Assembly: GCF_050624435.1 (NCBI RefSeq)
Contig: NC_134536.1
Location: 130,394,758 to 130,458,757, forward strand
DNA: 64,000 nucleotides
DNA from: Tenrec ecaudatus
Lineage: Eukaryota > Chordata > Mammalia > Afrosoricida > Tenrecidae
Direction: 5' to 3'
Shown piece by piece: positions 51,994 through 61,775 of this stretch (within the stretch, counting starts at the first letter, position 1; every line of letters starts with the position of its first letter). Under the pieces are notes generated by a model. It was not told where the DNA came from and ran no database searches. It saw only the letters and a list, made by a program, of their open reading frames with translations. Both the position numbers and the translations under genes were made by a program.

Positions 51994-52037
51994 TTCTACA
52001 GCACCCCCTTTTATTTATTTATTCTTTTAAAATTTCA

Positions 52038-52985
52038 TTTTTTTTTTTCAGGTAGTGAGAGGCCAGCACCTCTGGCTTTATTCTGAGAACACGGTGTAGC
52101 AGCTCTGACTCCACTCCAGGGCCCACACTGGCCTCTTAGGGCTTGGAGAAGGCTCTCTGCACCCAGAGGAAGGGAAACCCACCCATCTATTGCTGTCCAG
52201 GGATCCGCCTGGGCTGCTCCACACATGGGACCATGCCGTATGCAGGAACTTGGGGAGGGGTGTCCCACAACTACATCCCAAAATCAAAAACAGCAAGATG
52301 GGTACAACTCGCATCGCTGCTTGGAAAATAAAAAAAGGGCTTTCCTGATGAGGGTCTGGAAGGAAACACCGACAGGGCAGCTCCAGCCCCCTGCCACCTC
52401 TGCTTTCTGGTCAGGTTTGCACGCAGGCCGAGATGCCACCTCGGGATGAGCTGCACCCCTCCCCCCGCCCCTCAAGGCTCAGGATGTGGAAGATGCAGCT
52501 CACTGCTTGCCTGCCTGTCGGCCTGGCTTCTTCTCCTCTTGGCCCCTGCCTGTGCCTGGGATCCCGCCACGGCCACGGCCACGACCACCAAACACACCTC
52601 GGCCAGCCCCACCCATGCCGCGGCCTTTCTGCTGCTTCTGCTGCTGCAGGCCACCCCGGCCACAGCCGTTGGCCACCACCTCGTCCTTGACCATGTCGAT
52701 GATCTCGTCGGGGATGCGCAGGTACTTGATGGGGCTGCCACGGATATAGCACTCTGGCATTCGCCAGCACGTGTCTCTATGCCGGGACGTGCAGATGAGC
52801 TCCCGCAGGCTGATGTTCATCCAGTGTCACAGCTCACCAGGTGGCCGTTGTACGTCTCGCCGCTCTTTAGCTCCTCCAGCATGGGGTGATTCTGGGCTGT
52901 CTTCAGCAGCGACAAGGGGAGCATACTGCCGGCAAGGACTGGACTCGCCGGTCACTTCCGCCGCCGCCGCTCGTGCCGTTCAGCA
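52038..52985 (-). pseudogene. LSM4: processed pseudogene of LSM4 (U6 snRNA-associated Sm-like protein)
   Basis: LSM4 is a subunit of the LSm2-8 ring that binds the 3' end of U6 snRNA and of the cytoplasmic LSm1-7 ring in mRNA decay. This intronless minus-strand copy starts at an ATG at 52924-52922 ([16 protein letters not shown]) and ends at a TGA at 52502-52500 after 'GRQAGKQ'. The Sm2-like motif '[19 protein letters not shown]' and the Gly/Arg/Gln-rich C-terminal tail ('[17 protein letters not shown]') are clear. One base is missing near 52824, after 'VSCD', which breaks the frame between the first 31 residues and the rest. Substitutions include V to E in the first helix region and DGDKF to a different string before WRMPECY. 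A 3' UTR of about 450 nt carries AATAAA at 52082-52077 and a 12-nt poly(A) at 52049-52038. Lack of introns and the poly(A) tail show L1-mediated retroposition. The real LSM4 gene has several exons and is not here. Confidence 0.95.
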
Positions 52986-53239
52986 CCCACTTTTATAGGA
53001 AGCTGGCCATACCTCAAGGGAACTTCCTTTCAAAGGACTACATCAGGGCTGTGACCGCAATCCGGGTGTTGCGTCCCCCCTAATCCTCCTCCCACTGATG
53101 GTCTGCTCGAAGTAGATCCCCTTACCCGGGTTGATTACATTGCGTTAGATCTCATCATCGAGGAATACAAGGTCTTAACTGCCAAACCACTGAGAATCCT
53201 GGTCCAGCCAGGTGACACAGAACCTAGCTATGACAAGCA
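52986..53239. other. unrecognised DNA upstream of the pseudogene
   Basis: Sequence with 'cccttacccgggttgattac' does not match the repeat families seen in this window; origin unknown. Confidence 0.3.
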
Positions 53240-53432
53240 CCAGGCTCGGTGGAGGATTCGCCAAGAAAGAGGCAGGCTCTCCACAGTGTGGACGGACAAA
53301 GTGGCTGCACCAATGCGCCCAAAGATGGCAGTAACTGGGAGGATGGCACGGGGACAGGGCAGCATTTGGCTCTGCTGCATGCAGGGTCACTGCATCAGAA
53401 TGGACTCCACAGCACCCAACAGCACCTACCAA
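53240..53432 (+). mobile_element. BovB/RTE LINE, 3' end fragment
   Basis: 'caagaaagaggcaggctctc', 'gacggacaaagtggctgcac', 'ggacagggcagcatttggct' and 'tcagaatggactccacagca' with a 'cccaacagcacc' end. Confidence 0.8.
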
Positions 53433-53764
53433 TGAGCTAGTTACTTGATGACCAGCCCCGCGGGGCTCCCTGAGGTGCTGTGTGAATGGCGAGCACCACA
53501 TGCACGTGTCCCGGAGTGTTGAGGCCGGCTGTGAAGGTACCCACCATCTCAGTCGCCCCCGGGACTTTACGCCCCTGGCGCTTCCCAAGGGGCCTGAGTA
53601 AGTTCCTGAGGGTCCAACACCGGAGAAACACCTTCTGCCGGTGAGAAGCAGAAAGGCTTATTTGACAGTCCCTGAATCTGTGCCGCCTCCACCACAGCTG
53701 CGGCGGAATTCATCACCATTCGATCCTCACAGCTTCCGGCACAGAGCTCTGCATCTAGTAGACA
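53433..53764. other. GC-rich single-copy DNA
   Basis: No feature supported. Confidence 0.35.
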
Positions 53765-53880
53765 GGTCATGGAGTCCCGGTGCGATGCAAAGAGTTAAGC
53801 GCAGAGTAACCCAAAGGCCGGGGGTTCAAAGATGCGGCAGAAGAAAGGCCTGGCCATCTACTTCATTCTGAAAGTTCACA
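53765..53880 (+). repeat. AfroSINE, head half, diverged
   Basis: 'catggagtcccggtgcgatg' head, 'gttaagcgcagagtaaccca' and 'aaaggccgggggttcaaaga' box. Confidence 0.65.
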
Positions 53881-54079
53881 CCCTTTCGGAGATCCTCCAG
53901 AGCCCTCTTCTAGCCTGCACGCACGCACGGGGTCACCAGCAGTAGGCCTTGCCGCGGGGCCAGCTAGCTTTGTTCTACGCTCATTCTCATTAGATGTGGA
54001 CGCAAAGAAGGCTCAGGAGAAGAGCTGGGAAGGCCTGGCCTCTTCCCATTGGTCAGAGTTGTAACGCACTGGGTGCCCG

Positions 54080-54255
54080 GGCCGTCCATCTGGTGAGCAT
54101 CTTCTGAAACGCGGTCGTTAGAGAGGCTGTGGAGCACATCTCTCTGTGGAGCACATCTCTCTGTGGAGCACATCTCTCTGTGGAGCACATCTCTCTGTGG
54201 AGCACGTGAGGTCGCTGCGAATTGGAATGGACTTGACAGCAAGGGGTCACTGAGC
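54080..54255 (+). repeat. AfroSINE remnant carrying a 17-bp tandem array
   Basis: The right side 'gaggtcgctgcgaattggaa' and 'tggacttgacagcaagggg' is an AfroSINE tail; the left side is too rearranged to assign firmly. Confidence 0.55.
54130..54206. repeat. 17-bp tandem repeat, 4.5 units
   Basis: Unit 'tggagcacatctctctg' repeats without error at 54130, 54147, 54164 and 54181, then a partial copy 'tggagcacg' at 54198-54206. Confidence 0.97.
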
Positions 54256-54511
54256 AAGACGCATGCCCACTCCGGGCCTCGTGAATCTTGGGCCTTTCTA
54301 TCTCTCGCCTCTGTTCCCCTCACAGCGCTGTTGTGATGGGCTGGCGTGGTGTTGGAGGGTGCTGGGAGAACTAAGAGATGGTGTGATGATGAGGTCAGGG
54401 CAGCTTGCCCGAGCCAGGTGTGCAAGTGAGAGATGCCCGGTGGCGTGTTCTTCCCTTCATGGCCGACATACAGAGGTGCACTTTATTTGGAAGACTTACG
54501 TCCAGAGTGCC
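54256..54511. other. single-copy DNA, nothing recognised
   Basis: Unique sequence. Confidence 0.3.
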
Positions 54512-54655
54512 CCTCAGAGGCAGGATGGCGAGACCTCACCTTGTATACTTTGGGCCTGTCAGGAGTGACCATGACCAGTAGGTCCCTGTAAAAGGACTTC
54601 ATGTTTGGCAGAGGGCAGTGTGTAGAAGCATCGACTCAAATGGCAGTGAGTGTAT
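54512..54655 (+). mobile_element. BovB/RTE LINE, 3' region fragment
   Basis: 'gtgcccctcagaggcaggat', 'ggcgagacctcaccttgtat' and 'actttgggcctgtcaggagt' match the end of RTE ORF2. The last 3' UTR bases are diverged. Confidence 0.75.
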
Positions 54656-54669
54656 TTTGTAAAGAGCCC

Positions 54670-54826
54670 AAGTTTTGGTGTGGGTTAGGCATTGGGTTGC
54701 TACCTACCAGTTCAGCAGTTCAAACCCACTAGCTGCTCCTTGGAAGAAAGATGAGGCTGTCTGCTCCTATGAAGATGTAGCATTGGAGCAGCCCCATGTA
54801 GGGTCACTGAGTTGGAAGCGTGGGTT
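54670..54826 (+). repeat. AfroSINE
   Basis: 'gggttaggcattgggttgct', 'gcagttcaaacccactagct', 'agatgaggctgtctgctcct' and 'agggtcactgagttggaagc'. Confidence 0.9.
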
Positions 54827-54887
54827 TTTCGTGGAGCAGTGGGTTTTTCGTCCTTGCTGTGTTGTCTTGGAGGTGGTGTGTTTTGCA

Positions 54888-55092
54888 AGAAATCCTGGTG
54901 GTACAAATAGGCTTTGAACCAAAAGATTAGATCAACCAATGAAAGGAAGATTAACCAATCCAAATCCACCCATTGGCTCTGTGGTACAAAGTCCTGGCGG
55001 TCTGCTCCTGTAACAATGGTCCCCTACCAAACTCTCGGGGACGGTTCTACTTGGTCACATGGGACCACCCTGAGTTGAAATTGAGTTGAAGA
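54888..55092 (+). repeat. AfroSINE with an internal insertion
   Basis: 'agaaatcctggtggtacaaa' head and 'ccaaatccacccattggctc' box, then 'gtctgctcctgtaacaatgg', 'gggacggttctacttggtca' and 'accctgagttgaaattgagt'. Extra bases such as 'aagattagatcaaccaatga' widen the head-to-box spacing. Confidence 0.75.
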
Positions 55093-55424
55093 CTCCTAAT
55101 ATTGCCGCCTGAGAGTTCTGCTCTTGCGCATGGAATCGCATAACACAGATGTTCTTACCTAGGGCACCTTAGAATCCCTACGAGACCCACGGATAAGCTT
55201 TGGGAGTCCCTAAACCCCATGAAGATATATGCAAACGTGGGTGTGTGCATGTACATGCTCATGTGAACTGTGTTAGGTTTGAGGTTAGATGTTTTCAGCT
55301 AATTCTCAAGGGAGTCTGACCCAGAGATTTGCTCTAGCCCAAATTTCCCATCTCAAAGGGGAGGATAAAGGCCTGAGTGGGGGAGCCGGGGTGGGGTGGG
55401 GGCAGAAGTGACTTGCCAGGACAT
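55093..55424. other. single-copy DNA, nothing recognised
   Basis: Unique sequence. Confidence 0.3.
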
Positions 55425-55935
55425 CCTTTAATTTTTAATCATTTTTATTGGGGGCTCATACAGCTCTTATCACAATACATCCATTCATCCATTGTGTCAA
55501 GCACATTTGTACAATTGTTGCCATCATCATTCTCAAAACATTTTCTTTCTACTTGAGCCCTGGGTAACAGCTCCTCATTTTCCCCCTCCCTCCCCCATCT
55601 CCCTCCCTCACGAACCCTTGATAATTTGTAAATTATTTTTTTTCATTTCTTACACTGACCGATGTCTTCTTTCACCCACTTTTTTGTTGTCCCCCAGGGA
55701 GGGAGTTATAGGTAGATCATTGTGATTGGTTCCCCTTTCTCCAACCCCCCCCCCTCACTTTCCCCTTACCCTTCTGGTATCTCTACCCTCATTATTGGTC
55801 CTGAGAGATTTATCTGTCTTGGATTCCCTGTGTTTCCAGCTCTTATCTGTACCCGTGTACATGCTCTGGTCTAGCCAGATTTGTAAAGTAGAATTGCGGT
55901 CATGATAGTGGGAGGCCAGGCCATCCTTTAAGAGC
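55425..55935 (-). mobile_element. L1 LINE, 3' end (young afrotherian subfamily)
   Basis: 'aatcatttttattgggggct' tail, 'catacagctcttatcacaat', 'gtgtcaagcacatttgtaca', 'ccaggcgggag'-like 'cccagggagggagttatagg' and 'ttgtaaagtagaattgcggt'. It mirrors the plus-strand 3' UTR at 48224-48952 and the copy at 30868-31240, extending further 5' than the latter. Confidence 0.88.
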
Positions 55936-56267
55936 CACATAGAGCCCAAGGCTGGTAGTGGCTGGTACTAATGTCGGAATGCCCAGTAAGCAAGGTGGGC
56001 ACAGGCTGACTTGTGCTTACTTACTAATCTTGGTACTTACTAATCTGTAGTCAACAATCTCCCTTCGTTTCTCACCACATCAAGGTTTCTGCTTCCAGGT
56101 CTGGCTTTCATCTGTCCCTCGCCCAATCTCACAGGGCTTCTGATAGAATCAAAGCCTCTTTCCCCATTCACCGTCCCTGACGGGGAAGAAAATCAGCACG
56201 GGCTTCCTTGTGCTAGCTTACTGATCTATCCTGAAGAGCTTCACCTGGTTTTTCACATTGAGAAAAA
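55936..56267. other. single-copy DNA
   Basis: A short direct repeat 'ttactaatct' (56021-56030 and 56037-56046) is the only structure seen. Confidence 0.3.
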
Positions 56268-56380
56268 CAGGGTTTCTGAGACTATGCGTCTTCCCAGAAA
56301 CAGAAGGTCTCATCTTTCTCCCAAGGAGCGCCTAGTGGGATCCCCCTGCTGACCTTGTAACCAACCCACTGTTCACTCCA
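56268..56380 (-). repeat. AfroSINE fragment
   Basis: 'cagggtttctgagactatgc', 'ggtctcatctttctcccaag' and 'ccctgctgaccttgtaacca'. Head and far tail missing. Confidence 0.75.
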
Positions 56381-57749
56381 GATGAGTACAGAAGCAGAAT
56401 TAAGCCCGTGCTTACTGTGCCAGTTGAGAAGTCTGTCTGTGGTGGGCCCTAGGGTCCTGTGTGGCAGGGTGGGTCAGGGAGGTAGGTCTGTCTGGCTACA
56501 CAGCCAGAAAACCACACCAGGATCCTGTGCCCAGAGCCCAGGGCGCAGTACACCCTCTCCTCCTGTTCTTCAGAAAACATCTGGTAGGCAACAGGTCATC
56601 ACTGTTCCTTGGGGGTTGGGGACAGTGGGGGGGGGGGGTTAGGGGAGTGCCCAGGCCTATTTCCATGGAAAACACAAGAGAAAACCAGGTGGAATCTGGA
56701 GAGAAAAGGGTTGGTCTCCTTGCTACTGAGAAAGTGCTGAGGTAGGGAGCTTACAGCTCCGTGTTGAAACTCTGCCTCCCTACTTCCTGGCACTGAGAGC
56801 TCCCCACACACGTGGGCGGGCCTCAGTTTCCAGATGTGCAAACAGAGACGGTGGGCGGGCACTTGGGCCTCTGCAGCTTGGGGAAGGTCAGAGACCACAT
56901 GAGTGTGTGTGGCGTGTAAAAGTGCAAAGCTGCACAAATGGGCACGGTCATCCTTCCAGCAGATGCCTGGTGAGGATTTGTTTTTGCTGCTGGGAGGAAA
57001 CGGTACACCCCCAATAACCCAGTTCTAGATAGACACCTATGAAATTCCTATAGGTTCTTGCAGCCTGGTGCCCCGTGTGGTAAGAGCCCTGGTTTGGGAC
57101 TGAGCCTGAATCTACACCCCATGTCCCTGCATCACTTGTGTGCAAACCAGTACAAATCCCACAGCCTCTCGGGGCACCTACCCATTGGTCAGCTAGAGGA
57201 TCATTGGTACCTCATGGGGACACTGGAGAACTGTGGGCAAATGAAAGACCAGAACGGCACCTGGCAGCAGAGGGCTCAGTCAGCAAGCCGCTGTTTTGTT
57301 TTTGTTTGTAACTTTGGACGGTTTATTTGTTCACTTAGAAACTCTGTCTCCCCATGTCTGTCTTCTCCCACAAAAATGTAAACTGCAGAAGAAGAAGAAA
57401 TCTGTCCTTTCTCCTTTTTTCCATTCTCCTTCTTGTCTTGTTCCCCGGAGCCTCGGGTGCCGTGGATCGTCAGAAAGTTCAGTTCGTGGGGGAACCAGAA
57501 TGAAAAGATAATGTTGTTGTTGTTGTTGTTTTTTCACGAAGCTTTGGAGTCCCCCTGCTCTTTGCTACGGGAATAAGTGGACGTACAAACGCACGTTCTT
57601 AACGATGGCTAGGAGGAACTCTGGCAATGTGAGAACGCCCGGGCCCTCTGGACTAGCCTCCTGAGGGGTCCAAAGACAGCCAAAAGCCCTAGTAGGGAGC
57701 CAAGCAACTCGGCCTTTGATCCTAGCTCCACGTCCCTAACTACCGTGCA
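56381..57749. other. single-copy DNA left of the CpG islands
   Basis: A G-run at 56627-56638 and (TTG)5 at 57513-57530; otherwise unique, no exon supported. Confidence 0.4.
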
Positions 57750-57989
57750 ACCTCCGGGGGGCCACGCTGGCAAGCGGCTGGCCTTCTCTGGTGCTCGGTG
57801 AGCCGCCTCTGGAGCGTGAGGGGGCTGAGCTGCCAGGACTCCGCGCTCAGGGGCTGGCCTGCAAGGAGCACTTGCCAGCCGGGGAGTGTGGGGTTTCCGG
57901 GGTCATTCCGCCCTAATGAAGGAAGAGGAGGAAGTGGGAAGAAGAGACAGGCAGGGGAGGGGGGGAAGTCATCCCCGGAAGCAAGCCAA

Positions 57990-58510
57990 CACGCGGCAGC
58001 TGCGGCTGGGGTGGGCTGGGGAAAAGCCACTCCGGGCGGTGCGCGCCGCGGAGCGTGTCTCGACCGCCGCGTGTGCGCCCCGCCCTCAGCCGGCCCCTCC
58101 CTGCCTCGCGCGCCCCGCCAGTTCCCGCCGCCACTGACTTTCTGACTTCTTAACTTGTCAGCAAATCCCAGAGTTAAAAATGCACACGCACCCGGGCCAG
58201 CCGCCAGCAGGGCTGTCTGGCCGCGGCTCCAGATGTGGGGCCACCTCGCAGGCCGCCCGCCCCGCCGCGCAGACTAAACAATCGGCCTTGGCCGTGAGCG
58301 CAGCGCAATTCCAGATGCCGCGGCCCTCGCGCTGCGCGCTAATTGGGCCGCGGGCGCGAGGCTTGGTCAGCGCAGGCAGGGCCCTCCCGGGGCAGCATTG
58401 GCCCCGCGCCCGCCCGCGGGGCTACCCGGAGCGGGGGGCTGGGCGGGGAGTGGGAAGGGGGGAGTGGGAGGAAAGGGAGGAGGGGGAGAGCGCGCGGACG
58501 GGATGAGATA
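57990..58510. promoter_or_regulatory. CpG island 1
   Basis: CpG dinucleotides are very dense ('gcggtgcgcgccgcggagcg', 'ggccgcgggcgcgaggcttg'), against a window otherwise depleted of CpG. 'cgctaattgggccgcggg' gives an inverted CCAAT-like word. Such islands usually mark promoters or developmental-gene bodies. No TATA box or open frame resembling a known protein could be tied to it. Confidence 0.8.
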
Positions 58511-58634
58511 GCAAGACAGGCACTCACAGAGACTCAGCACCCAGAGACAGGGAGACGGACAAAGAGACGTTTTCAAAAGGGGACAGCGGACTAGAAAAAG
58601 TGAGATGCATTCAGGTTTAGGAGACGGATTCAGA

Positions 58635-58664
58635 ACACACACGCGCACACGCGCGCGCGCGCGC
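58635..58664. repeat. alternating purine-pyrimidine tract, Z-DNA-prone
   Basis: (CA)n passes into (CG)n: 'acacgcgcacacgcgcgcgc' and further 'gcgcgc', 30 bp of strict alternation between the two CpG islands. Confidence 0.8.
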
Positions 58665-58949
58665 AGAGCAGAAGCAGAGAACTAGGGACCGTGGACAGGG
58701 CTTGGGAGAAGCCAGCCCATCCCGAGGCGCAGCCCACGCCGTGCTCGTTGCGGGGGAGGGGGTGTTAGGGGGCTAGTTGAATAATTCTGAGTGTTCCCAC
58801 TTTTGTCTTAAACACCCTCCCCCCCATTTCTTCCTTTTAAAAAATTCTTTGATGGCGACAAGGTCAAAGTCCTAGTGGGGAGTCCGGGTGACTGAGCTGG
58901 GAAGGACTAATCTCCAAAAAAATCCGAGAATTCACCCTCCAGCCTGACC

Positions 58950-59530
58950 AGGAGTCCGGAATTCGCTTGGGACGCTGTGCGGCTCGGGACAGGGCCCTGC
59001 GGCGACCTGCCTGGAGGCAGCGGGATGCTCCTAATGACCCCTACTGGGCCGCTCCTTTCCCAAGCGCCCTGGGGCCTCCTTAGTCTCCGGGGCAGGAGCA
59101 GGGCGGGTTTAGCCGGACCCAGGGCAGGGAAGCCCACCAGGGACCACCCGGGGAAGCCCCCCCTCCCTCGCCCAGCCTCGGGTTCCGCCCCCGCCGAGAG
59201 GCCCGGGCGCCAAGGGGTGAGCGCAGGGGGCAGCGTGGCGGCCCGGCAGCTCTCGGAGGCCGCTTTCTGACAATCTTTCCTTTGTTTGTTTTCTTAAATC
59301 CGGGAGGCCCGAATTCCTGCTGGATTCCGTAGGTTTCACTCAGGAAGGAGGCGCCCCGCCCCCCACTCCCTCTCCCGTCGGGCCCGGCAGTCGGGGTACG
59401 GCAGGTTCCTCCCGGAGCCCCGCTGCGCTCAGCACGCGGCGGAGAGTCCCGGGCGCCCTGCCCGCGCGCGCGCCACCTCCTCCGCCGGGAAGAGGGAGAG
59501 AGCAGAATCAATCCGAGCGGTTTAAAAGGA
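58950..59530. promoter_or_regulatory. CpG island 2
   Basis: Second CpG-dense block ('gagcgcagggggcagcgtgg', 'cgcgcgcgccacctcctccg'). Together with island 1 it makes a 1.5-kb CpG-rich domain. Strand and transcript unknown. Confidence 0.75.
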
Positions 59531-59569
59531 CACAAAGAGGAGCCCACCGCCCAGGCTCGCCCCCTCTAC

Positions 59570-60000
59570 CTTTCACCCACCCCCTCCTTTTAATTTTTTA
59601 AAAAATTGTATTTTGGTCTCCAAACTTGAGCCTCATTAATTTCAAAAAAAAATTTCCCCCAATAAAAAGCAAACATGGAAAGAAAAACAAACTATTATAA
59701 AATAGAGGAGGGAGGAAATGTTATTTAAAAGGTTAGCAGACCGCATCATTTTCCAATGATATTATATACTCCCAGCAGTATCCAAAATATATATGGGCCC
59801 TGGGCCAAGAATGTAAAAAAAAAAAAACCTGAATAAAAAAAAAACCCTCCCTTCACTTAGTCACAACATCTGGACTGGGGAGCGAACAAACCCCCCATTT
59901 ATCACACTTAATCCTGGATGAAGCAATCCACAGTTGACTTCTGTTTTGCTAATTTAGCTACTTTCAAGCACCGGCCCAGTCCAGACCCGGAATTAGGGTC
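59570..60000. promoter_or_regulatory. AT-rich candidate conserved element beside CpG island 2
   Basis: An abrupt switch to AT-rich, repeat-free sequence with 'gagcctcattaatttcaaaa', 'cattttccaatgatattata', 'actcccagcagtatccaaaa', 'catttatcacacttaatcct' and 'ttttgctaatttagctactt'. The lack of any repeat match next to an island suggests constraint, for example a deeply conserved enhancer or an untranslated region. It has several A runs (59817-59830, 59834-59845). Confidence 0.45.
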
Positions 60001-61039
60001 ACTTGTGGAGGGCCTGCCCCGCCCCCGCGGGCCCGCCCCCACCCCCCCTCCATAGAGAAGAGACCATCAAAGACGACGCTTTTTACGAATCCCTCTTACC
60101 CCGCCCACTCGGGCCATTGGCAATCTGGGCTCTGACCTTCCTCGGCCCCTCGCCCAGCACCGACACTAACTTCCTTGGCGGTCACGCCCCACCCGCCAGC
60201 TGCAGCACCCCTCTTCCCGGCCTCCCTAGGCCTGAAGTCGCAGCGGCTAGCTGCCTCACCAAACGCCAGCAGCTCCAGGGCCTCACCCTCGCTCACCAGG
60301 TTGGTTCTTCTGGGATAGAGGAGGTGCAGCCGGCCTTGGGCCTGGTACTGCCTGGGGGCTGGGCAGCTCGACCCTGGACCCAGAGAGCAATGCCACAGTG
60401 TCTTGGTGCTTGGCTTCCCGCAGCCTCTAGTCTAGGGGATGGTAGAGACAGAAGTGGAGACTGAGGGCTGAGCAGAAGCAATGGAGATTTTGTAAGGCCA
60501 CAAGCCGGAAAGTGAATCAATTAGGGAGAGTGTATCATTTGAAGATTAGTCAATAATCCCTGGGCCCCTGGCCCAGTGGGGCTGGAGCCAGAGGCAGAGT
60601 TACTGTTCCTCCCTCCTCCAACTTCCTTCCTCACCAGCTTCCCCACCACTGGGCCTCTATCCAGACCTCTGGGCCCCTATCTCCTCATCTCTATGTCCAT
60701 CTCAATCTCCTGGCCTAAACACTAGAACCCAAGGTACAGCCTCTTGTTGCTTCCTGCCCCTGCCTTTAGAGATGGTTCTACAGGTGAGGGGACTGTCCTC
60801 ACACACCTGTCAGCACAAGTGCCTGGAGAATGCGCTTCAACTCCAGCCAGCTGGCTCCTTTCCACTCTGGTCCATCTCCTTCCCCAGAACTCCTGAGCCC
60901 CCAGCCCTTCCCAGGCTAGTGAGAGATGGCCTTGCAGGGCCCAGAGTTCTGACCTCAATCTAAGCGCAGCTGCAAGTCCCCTGACCTTGGCTCTAGGGCC
61001 TATGGAAGCGTCATTGCCAGTCTGCCCTCACAGACACTG
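60001..61039. other. CpG-moderate to GC-rich single-copy DNA
   Basis: CpG density falls away after about 60260. A 153-codon open frame at 60003-60464 resembles nothing I know and has GC-driven composition. Confidence 0.4.
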
Positions 61040-61210
61040 CACTTGTGGCCATCGGCGCTCATTTCATCAGCGTCTACAGTGTGCCAGGCAGTGGGTGAAG
61101 CTCCTTCCTTTCTGTTCTGTTGGGGTGTCATAGTCCCCACTGTACTATTCAGGACAGGGTCACAGAGTACTTGCCATGTGCCGGGCATAGTACTGGGATG
61201 ACGAAATGCC
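61040..61210 (+). repeat. MIR-like ancient SINE pieces
   Basis: 'gcgtctacagtgtgccaggc' and 'cttgccatgtgccgggcata' are two MIR-core-like phrases 100 bp apart; probably two old MIR copies. Confidence 0.5.
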
Positions 61211-61597
61211 GTTTCTGCCTTCCGTTTGCCCGACAGAGAGATGTGCTGTGAATTCATGCTGAGGTTGAAAATAGGCCGTGAAGCCAGGCTTGGACAAAAA
61301 CTGCAGACTGCCCGGAGGAGTATTCTCTCTGCTCCGGGGGCCCTCACTCTGGCTGGGACCAGGGGGCAGCTCACAAGCCTAGCTCTTTAAGTCGCCTGGG
61401 AGTCAGTGCAGCTTCGCTTTTAAGAACAAGGGTCCTGGGGTAGGATGCTGTGGTTCAATGTCCTGCTCTGCCTGTCAGCTCCAGGATCGCGGAGCCCCGA
61501 GTCTCTCTTTGATCCTTGGTTTCTTCCTGTGAAAAGTGGAGCCTACAGACTTCCTTGTGGGAATCAAAGCAACCAAAGGGGAAGACTAACCCAAACC
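61211..61597. other. single-copy DNA, nothing recognised
   Basis: Unique sequence. Confidence 0.35.
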
Positions 61598-61775
61598 ACC
61601 CAAACTCACTGCCAGCAAGTCACTGCGGACGCACAGCGACCCTTTGGGACAGGGTAGAACTGCCCCTGTGGGTTTCTGAGGCTCTAAGGCTTTACGGGAG
61701 TAGAAAGCCTTCATCTTTCTCCCCAGGAATGGCTGGTGGTTTTGAACTGCTGACCAATACATCACCACTTAGCAA
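61598..61775 (-). repeat. AfroSINE
   Basis: 'caaactcactgccagcaagt' tail, 'gggtagaactgcccctgtgg', 'tacgggagtagaaagccttc' and 'gttttgaactgctgaccaat'. The head is eroded. Confidence 0.9.

Noticed and set aside
52446-52889. 147-codon plus-strand open frame
   Set aside because: It runs antisense to the LSM4 retrocopy; its length follows from the GC-rich Gly/Arg tail.
59080-59547. 155-codon minus-strand frame in CpG island 2
   Set aside because: Arg/Gly/Pro-rich as expected for any frame in CpG-dense DNA; matches nothing I recognise.
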